64,000 nucleotides of DNA from CAZAYY01 sp964489525 (GTDB lineage Bacteria; Chloroflexota; Anaerolineae; Anaerolineales; JABWBV01). The stretch is taken from assembly GCA_964489525.1 (NCBI GenBank), contig CAZAYY010000004.1:186001-250000 (forward strand), given 5' to 3'. Below the pieces are notes generated by a model that ran no database searches, was not told where the DNA came from, and was given only the letters and a program-made list of their open reading frames with translations. The translations under genes were made by a program, and so were the position numbers. Shown piece after piece: positions 52,301 to 61,300 of the stretch; position 1 is the stretch's first letter; the number at the start of each line of letters is the position of its first letter.

Positions 52301-55300
52301 CTGGGATTCCTGGTACGGTGGGACAAAAATCTCTTCCGTCCGGGCTGATAACTTCCTGGATTACGGCGACCTGAAAACAGGCGGGAGCCAGGTTTACAGC
52401 TCACCTACGTATGATCCGGTGGGTAATAAGCTCTATTTCTTTAAGAAAGGGGTGGGCATTCAGCAGATGAACCTGGATGGGTCCGGTGAAGCAACACTTA
52501 TCAGCCTACCCACCGGGAATGCAAAGAATATTCGGGTCTTCGATGGCTACGTCTACTGGTATGATGGCGCTCTCCAAATTATGCGTGCGCCGATCAGTTC
52601 GCCAGGCGCCGCCGCAGCGATCATCAACGAACCTTGGCTCTCCGGTGGGTTTGCCATCAGTCCGGTTACCCATGAACTGTACTGGTTTAATCCAACACTG
52701 ATGAAAAGCAACCTGGATGGCACCGGGGTGCAGGTTGTCAGCGAACCGTGCCGCGGGTGCCCCGATGTTCCATTGAGTGAATATGCCAGCCTGGGGCTTG
52801 CCGATGGGATCCACATTGACCCTTATGAAGGCCGGATTTACTTTATCCGCCTCAGCGCTGTGTACCGGATGTTCTTAAATGGCTCCGGGATGGAAAAGAT
52901 TTACCAGGGAACTCCTGGAAACATAATCCCGAAACTGCCGCTGATGGGTTTGACCCTTGATCTGGATAGGCGGAAAGTTTATTGGGTTGAAACGGAGTAC
53001 TTTAATGAACAGATTTCCTGCACGTCAGGTGCAGGGTTATGCAACGTAGCGCATTATAAAAATGAGCTGCATGCCGTGAATTTTGACGGCTCGGGAATCG
53101 AAAATTTTTCGCTGCCGGATACAGGACGTGGAACAGGGGGGTACGGTAAATATCTGACGGAAGGGTTGGCTTTTATTCCGCTTTACAAACCCGCGCCAAC
53201 TGCATTAGACGACACATACGGGTTGTGGGAAGACCCCGTTCAAAATATCCCGGGACCTGGGGTGCTGGACAACGACCTTGACCCGGATGCGTCTGAAACA
53301 CTTGCCGTTACCGGGTACCAGGCGGTCAGTCAGCTTGGTGCGGTGGTTAGTGTTTCCGGCGCTGGCGGCTTCACTTATGATGCTTCTGCTGTGCCAGCAG
53401 TTCAATCTTTGCCGGAAGGCGCACAGATCAGCGACACGTTTGTCTATACAGCGGCATATATTTCCAGCGACCCGGTGAGTGCAACAGTTACACTGGTGAT
53501 TACGGGGATAAATGACGCTCCCACCGCAGTGAATGATTCTGGTGGCGCCATTAGTGAAGACAGTATCCTGGTCGGAACTGGCGCATCCAGGCTGATGCTG
53601 AACGATTATGATATCGATCTGGGCGACACCTTTTCAATGGCAACCTATACCACCACCAGCACAAACGGGGCGGTGGTGACCATCACCGCCGATGGCGGGT
53701 ATACCTATGATCCGCGGTTTGCGCCGGCACTGCAGGCGTTGGGCGTCGGCCAAACGCTGGTAGATTCCTTTGATTATGTGATTGCAGATTCGCATGGCTT
53801 GACCTCGACTGGCACGGTGGCGGTCACGGTTCAGGGTGCCAACGATGCACCGGTTGCAGTGGTTTATAACAAAACGATTGACGAAGCGGACCTGCAAAAA
53901 TACACACTGTTATTTGAGTTTCCGAGCTACATCTGGTCGGCGAACAGCAACAGTGATATCGATACCGGGGATAAGCTTACATTTGTTGGTCATGCATCCA
54001 CGAGCGCCAGAGGCGCAGTAGTTGGACGGCCGATCTCCTATATTATTACTTACGATGCCACGGGGGTGGGCGTTTTGCCTGTGATTTCGGCTGGTGATAT
54101 GATCACCGATACGATCGTTTATACGATCACCGATCAGCATGGGGCGCAGAGTTCTTCAATCATTCTGATTACCATTAACGGCGCAAACGACCCGCCAACC
54201 GCGGTCTCGGATTCGAACGCGACAAATGAGGACGCGGCTCTGAATGTTGGTTCTGGAGCGGGTGTGCTGGTGAATGACTTTGATATCAATCCTGGTGATA
54301 CGATTACTGTAACCGGCAGCGATTCCACGAGCGCGTACGGCGCCCTGGTGAGCGTCCAGCCGGACGGAGGATACAGCTACGATCCAACCGGTGCAGTGCA
54401 GCTTCAGGCGCTGGCGGTTGGGGAGACGCTTACCGATACTTTTGTGTATCGTGTTGTGGACAGCTTTGGGGCAGAATCCAGCGCTCTAGTGTCCATTGTT
54501 GTGAGCGGCGTAAATGATGCGCCCACGGCAGTCAAAGACCTGATTGGGGCGACCAAGACCAGTATTGGGTCTGGGACTGCACCAGGTTTACTCGGCAATG
54601 ACCGTGATCCAGAAGATGATGTGCTCACGGCAGTGCCGTATACAGGCACCACCACCTTAGGGGCGGCGATTACCGTTCTGGCGGACGGCAGCTTTGCTTA
54701 TGATCCCAGCGGGTCAGCAACCATCCAGGCGCTGGCAGCCGGAGCAAGCATCACTGATACCTTTACGTATACAGCAACAGATGGTGAATTTTACGACACT
54801 GCCATTGTAGACGTAGCGATTTCCGGGCGGCAGATCTATTGGACAGATAAGCTGGACATCTACCGCAGCCCACAAACCGTTTGCACGACCGCCTGTGTCG
54901 AAGTCCTGGCGGTGCTATCCGCTGGCGACATTGGCAGCCTGGCGCTGGATGTTGGCGAACAGTGGGTCTACTATACCTGGGCAAGTGGTATCTACCGGAT
55001 GAATTTTACCGGTACGGTAACGGAAACCCTGGTGACCGGCCTGACAGAACCGCTGGATCTAAAACTGGACCTGGCAAACGGCCAGATGTACTGGACTGAC
55101 CATGGCGCCAGCTTAATCCAGCGCGCCAACCTGGACGGCAGCAATGTGGTCACCCTGACCGCTGCTGTGGCCGACCCGTTTTTCCTGGCAGTTGACCTGG
55201 ATCAAAACCTGGTGTTCTGGACGCAGGGGAATTCCTCCGACCAGGACCACCGCCTGTACCAGGCCACATTGACCGGGGATGTCCTGGGTGCGCCCCAGGC

Positions 55301-58300
55301 AGTCTATACCAGTACCTTCCGCAACTTCTGCCCGAACGACACCTGTTTCGGGGGGTTGACGATTGGGGCTGGGATGACCGGTACCACCCGATTGTACTTT
55401 ACCGTATCGGAATTCCCACCCGCCGGAGAGCTTGACGGCCATACCATCCGCAGCTGCGACACCAGCGACTGTATGAACACCGTCACAGTTTTGACAAAAA
55501 ACGGCGGCTTCAGTGGCTTTTATAATGACAAAGGCAGCCTGGCTGTGCGAGCTCCCGTTGGAGACGATTTTTCAACAGGTCGCATTTTCTGGGTCTCCTT
55601 TGGAGACATCTATCCTTTAGATCAAACCGTGGCGCCGAGTGGCCCAGGCGGGAACTATTTATATGTCATGATGGATAACTTGATCCCCGACGATGCTTCC
55701 GTGCCAACGGTGGTTTTCTCGACCACCCTTGACTATCCCGATTCCCATTTTGGCATTGCGCTGTCTTTTGAGACACCAGTGGCCTACGATGATAGTGGGG
55801 TGACCAGTGAATCTGCCGTATTGACCGCCACTGCGCCAGGCGTTATGGCGAATGACACCGCTGAGTATCCGCTCCTGGTAACGGCCTCCAGTGGTACCAG
55901 CGCCCTCGGTGCGCCGGTCACGGTGGTCCCTGATGGCAGCTATATCTACACACCCACCCAGGTAAGCGGCTTCAATTCCCTCCGTTTGGGCGTTTTTATT
56001 ACGGATACTTTCACCTACACCGTGCGGGATACCAACCATTACGGGGCGAGTGCAATCGTGCATATCCGCGTCAATGGTGAGAACGATGCACCAACCGCGT
56101 TTGATGACCAGTTTGCGACGGATGAAGATAAGCTGTTGTCGGTCAACCAAGCCGGCGGGGTGCTGTCCAACGATACCGATCCGGACAGCGGCGATACCAA
56201 AACCGTCTTTGCGTTTGATGCGCTGAGCGCGGCGGAGGCGATTGTCCTTGTTCAGCCAAATGGGAGTTTCACCTACGATCCGACCGCTTCAGGGGTGCTA
56301 AAAGCGCTGGCTATGGGCGATATTTACACCGATACGTTTACCTACACGATGCAAGATTCACAGCTCATCACCAGTACGGCGGTCGTCACGGTGGTGGTCA
56401 CCGGGGTGAATGATGCACCCATGGGCGAATTTGACCAAGGGGATACCAGTGAAAGCGCAGTCCTAACGGTTGGTGCTCCGGGTGTGCTGGCGAACGACCA
56501 GGACCCTGATACAGGTGATGTATTGGTGGTGAACGGGTTTATTTCACCCACGCTGTATGGCGCGGCAGTTGCTGTCTTTGCAGACGGCAGCTACGTCTAT
56601 ACCCCCACTTTGTCCGCCCAACTGCGCCGACTCGCCAATGGTGCCCAGCTAACCGACATCATTTCCTACACGGTAAGTGATGGCAACGGAGGAACGGATG
56701 AAGTTGCGATTGAGATTGTCGTAACTGGCGATCCGAATGCTTCGCCTGAGGCGGTTGCTGACTCCTATGCCACCGATGAAGAATCCTCATTTATTATTCC
56801 TGCTCCGGGCGTCCTGGCCAACGATACCGACCCCAATGGAGGGGACAGCCTTACCGTTAGCAGCGCTGACAGCGCCAGCTTGTTTGGGGCATTGGTTGCG
56901 GTCAATGCAGATGGCAGCTTTACATATACACCGGCTGGCGCAGCCGCACTCCAAAGCTTATCGGTAGGGGAACAGGTGACGGATGTCTTCAGCTACACCG
57001 TTTATGATCAAAACGATGGGTACGATACAGCCGTCGTGAGCATCACCGTTACGGGTGTAAATGATGTTCCGACTGCCGTGCCAGATACCGGGGAAACTAT
57101 CAAGGATGCCCCCTTTGTTACGGCAGCCCCGGGACTGCTGGCGAATGATTCCGACCCGGATACCCAAGATGTGCTCCAGGTTGTAACCAATACATTTACC
57201 AGCTCGCTGGGGGCGGGTGTGGTCCTGTTTGGGGATGGCAGCTACCAGTACGACCCGCTGACCTCCCCAACGCTGCAGGCATTAGGCTCCGAGATCAGCC
57301 AGATCGATGTATTCACCTACACCCTCGATGATGGGCAAGGCGGCCTGGTTTCTGGGAGCGTAACCATCACGGTGACCGGGTTGGGGCAGCTTTGCGCCGT
57401 TGATGAAGATATCAATGAACCCAATGACCTGTACACCCAGGCCACTTTCCTGTTCCCAGAGAGCATCCCGACAGATAACAGTTTCCATAGTTCTGGGGAT
57501 CAGGATTGGTATGCATTCGAACTTGTGGCTGGGCGTCAATACCAGTTCCAAACCCAGTTAGAAGGGCTGTACCTGGATACGACCCTGGCGCTGTACGGTC
57601 CAGATGGGACCACATTGCTGCTTTCCAACGATGATACGGATGCTGAACCTTACAGCACCCTGGTGTTCGAGCCTGACTCAAGCGGCGTGTATTATCTCTT
57701 AGTAGAACACAAGGCCGCTCCCAACTTGTGCACCCATTCATATCAATTAAGCCTTGCAGATATCACCCCAGCACCAAAGTATCCAGAAGAACCAGGCTAT
57801 GATGCACCGCTGCTGTTCAGCACCATTGTGTATCCGTACAGCGGTTCTACCCTGACCAATACGGCGCCCATTTCGGTGACCGTGGGGGTGTATGCAGTTG
57901 AATCTGCACAGACCATCACTGTAACGTTGAATGGTGCGGCGCTGGAAACTTCGTCGTGGGCCAGCGGAACCCTCACCGATTCTGCGTGGTCAACCACCTG
58001 GGTCCCAACTGGGGAGGGTGTATACACCCTGACTGCCGCTTTGTCAGATTGGGCGGGGCACGTCCAAACAGAGACGATCCCGATAAAAATCACGGTTGAT
58101 ACCAGTTATCCCAGCGTGACATTGACCACCCAGGCCATCACCACCGCACACACCACGGTTCCCTTTGCGGCGCCGCTGATCGGGACTGCAATGGATACGT
58201 TAGGCGTGGCCCAGGTGGAGGTTGATCCAGGCGGGGCAGGATGGCAGTTCGCAAATGTTTCTGCCGGAGACTGGCAGTTCCAGTGGGATTTGGAGTGGAA

Positions 58301-61300
58301 TCCGGATGGCGAAACCATCCCGGTATTTGTCCGGGTGATCGACCTGGCAAACCAGGTGACGGAAATCACCCAAAATGTGTTTGTGGATATTTCTCCCCCA
58401 TCCGCAGTGACGGTGACCCTGGCCCTGTCGCAAAGCAGCGGAAATGTGGTGGTTTCTGAGACACAAACCATCTACCAGGCGAACCCCACCATGCTCATCA
58501 GCTGGACCGCCAGCACGGATGGTTACGGATTGGCCGGGTACTTTGTGGGCTGGACCACGTCCCCCACGGCCACCCTGACGGAACTAACCCCGTATGCAGA
58601 TGCCAGCCTGGCACATGTTCAGGTGCTGGGTGAAGCCGAGATTGTCTATGCCCATATTGTGGTAATCGATAACGCGGGCAACCAGCGGGTACAAACCTTC
58701 GGGCCGTTCTATATTGATGGACCTGCAACCCCAGATTTGATTGTGGATTTAGATTACCAGGGCTGGCGTTTCAGTGGGGCGACCCAGCTTTCGGCCGACC
58801 AGGAAATTGTCCGTGCCCCAGCCACCGCTGGCAGCATGATCTCTCAAACCATGTTTGCCAGTTGGGATGCGGATGCGCTCCGGTTGGATTGGGTCGGAGG
58901 GGATTGGGATCACGATGGTGACATGTTCATCTATCTTGATACCGAATCAGGCGGCGCGACCCGCCTGTACAATCCGTATACGACCACGGCTTCGACTGTG
59001 ATCACTTTGCCAACTGGGATGACCGCTGACGCCTTGATCTGGGTGCAGACCAACCAGACAGCCACCCTGCTGACCTGGGATGGGATCGCCTGGGTGGCCA
59101 GCCAAATCCTGACGGATGCACAATACCGGTGGACGGAAACTGCCCAAGCACAATTTACTGGTTTGTACTTGCCTTTTGCCCTGCTGCAAATAGATGGAAC
59201 GGATTCACTTGGTTTGCTGGCAGTTGCCAGCGAGGAGAATGCCCTCCAACTTTGGGCCGCCGCACCGGACCGCAATCCTTTGAACAGTCCAGTGGTTATC
59301 AACACAGGTGCCCTGCTCCAGGATTTAAGCCGCTTCAGCCTGCTTCATTATTTCTCCTGGCCAAATCTCGCTCTGGGTGTTTTGGTAAATGAAAACCGGT
59401 TTGAAAACGGCAATTTATCACTGACCATTGCTGCTTCACCCGCTGGAACCCAGTTGGGATACCTGGAAAGTGACTTGCTTAACCTGCTGAACCCAAGCAC
59501 CCCATTGGATGCTGACCTGGATGGGGTCGTCGATGTCGCCCTCCCGTTTGACCTGGATATCTACCCAGTCAATCTTGGGCAGATGGTTACCTACACAATC
59601 ACCTATGTAAATACCGGCCCTTACACCCTGACAGAAGTATCCCTGGTTATGACAGCAACCGATACGATCATCCTCAACACAAGCAGCCCATTCACCGTAT
59701 CGATTGGCTCGGTTGGCCCGGGTATCACTGGCACAGTCGTACTTACTGGCATCGTCCAAACCAATGCGGATCACAAAGCTGTGGAGCTGGATATCGCCCT
59801 ATCAGACCAGACCCACGGGACCTATGAATGGTTCTGGCTGCATCATGCCATGGACACACTTGGACCGGATGCGCCTGAGTTTTATCTGATTGATCTCTAC
59901 ACCCCACCATATACGCAAACCATTGGAGGGCAAACCTGGGATCCATCGGGAACCCCGATCCAAACCCTTGAGATCGACCCCCAATCCACACGGAGCATTA
60001 CTACCCTGACATGTTTTGACACCTACCCAATGGACAGCAGTTGGGGCTGCCATTGGAATCCTGAATTATTCTCGGATTCGGATTGGGTCAAGATGCGGGT
60101 TCGCTCCACAGACAGCTTTGGAAATGAGGGGACTTGGTCGGAATGGATTACACTGACCATTGACAGCCAACCGCCAACGATCACGGTAGACCCTGCGTTT
60201 GACGGAGCCATTGCAGATGGATTTATTGGTCCGGATGAAGCGCGCATCTTTGGGCAGATAACAGACAATTATGCAGCCACCGGTTATGAGGTGTGTGAAT
60301 GGCAGAGCAATCTACCGGTTTGTAATCTATACGAGATTATCTCTCCGACATTAACCGCGAATTGGTCCTATGGGATGGCTGTTTTGGACCAAGATGGCAC
60401 GCCATATACGATAACCTTGCGCAGTCAGGATGCAGCCAACAACTATTCTTCACCCCTCACGCGTACTTTCTTAATCGACAGCATCCCTCCTGTCATTACA
60501 AGCACGCAGACCCAAGTTCAAGTTGACGTCGTGAATTATCTTATTGGGCAGGTCACGGGTGGGCCGATCTTGGCAGGTAGCATTGTGGACGGTGGGGCAG
60601 TTGGTACGCTGGTCATGCGTGTGATATTCCCTAATGGGGAGATCGCCTGGCAGCCAGTTGCGGCGATTGGAAACACCTGGTTCTACACGCCTGTCCTCAC
60701 CCTGGCTGGGGAATATTTATTCAACCTGGAGGCATCTGACCAGGCCGGCAACTTGTCCGTTGGCGAAACCTTTACCCTGACGGTGGAAGACCAGGCTATC
60801 ACAGGTCTACAGGCCATCCAAAATGGCCCGACATTATTAGGCAGCGCCACCAGCTTCACAACCTCGATCACGACCGGCACAAATGTAGCCTACGATTGGG
60901 ATTTTGGAGATGGCCATGCAGGTAGTGGGGCGTATGTTGCCCACACCTACGCCAGCGCGGGGATCTTTACTGTGGTGGTTACCGCCAGCAACCAGGCCAA
61001 CCAGGTTGTCACTTCCCTTCAAGTGACCGTACAAGAAACGATTGGTGGGCTTAACATCTTCAGCAGCAGCCCAACCGCATTAGGCCAGGCAACTTTATTT
61101 ACCGCTACGGTGAGTGCTGGAACAAATACCAGCTATACATGGGACTTTGGAGATGGACAATTCGGCAGCGGGTCGACAATTGCGAACACATATGCGACCT
61201 TTGGCAGCTACACTGTGGTGGTCACCGCCAGCAACCAGATCAACCTGGTGACAGGCACTATACAGGTGGATGTGGAGGAAGTGATCACAGGGATGAGCGC

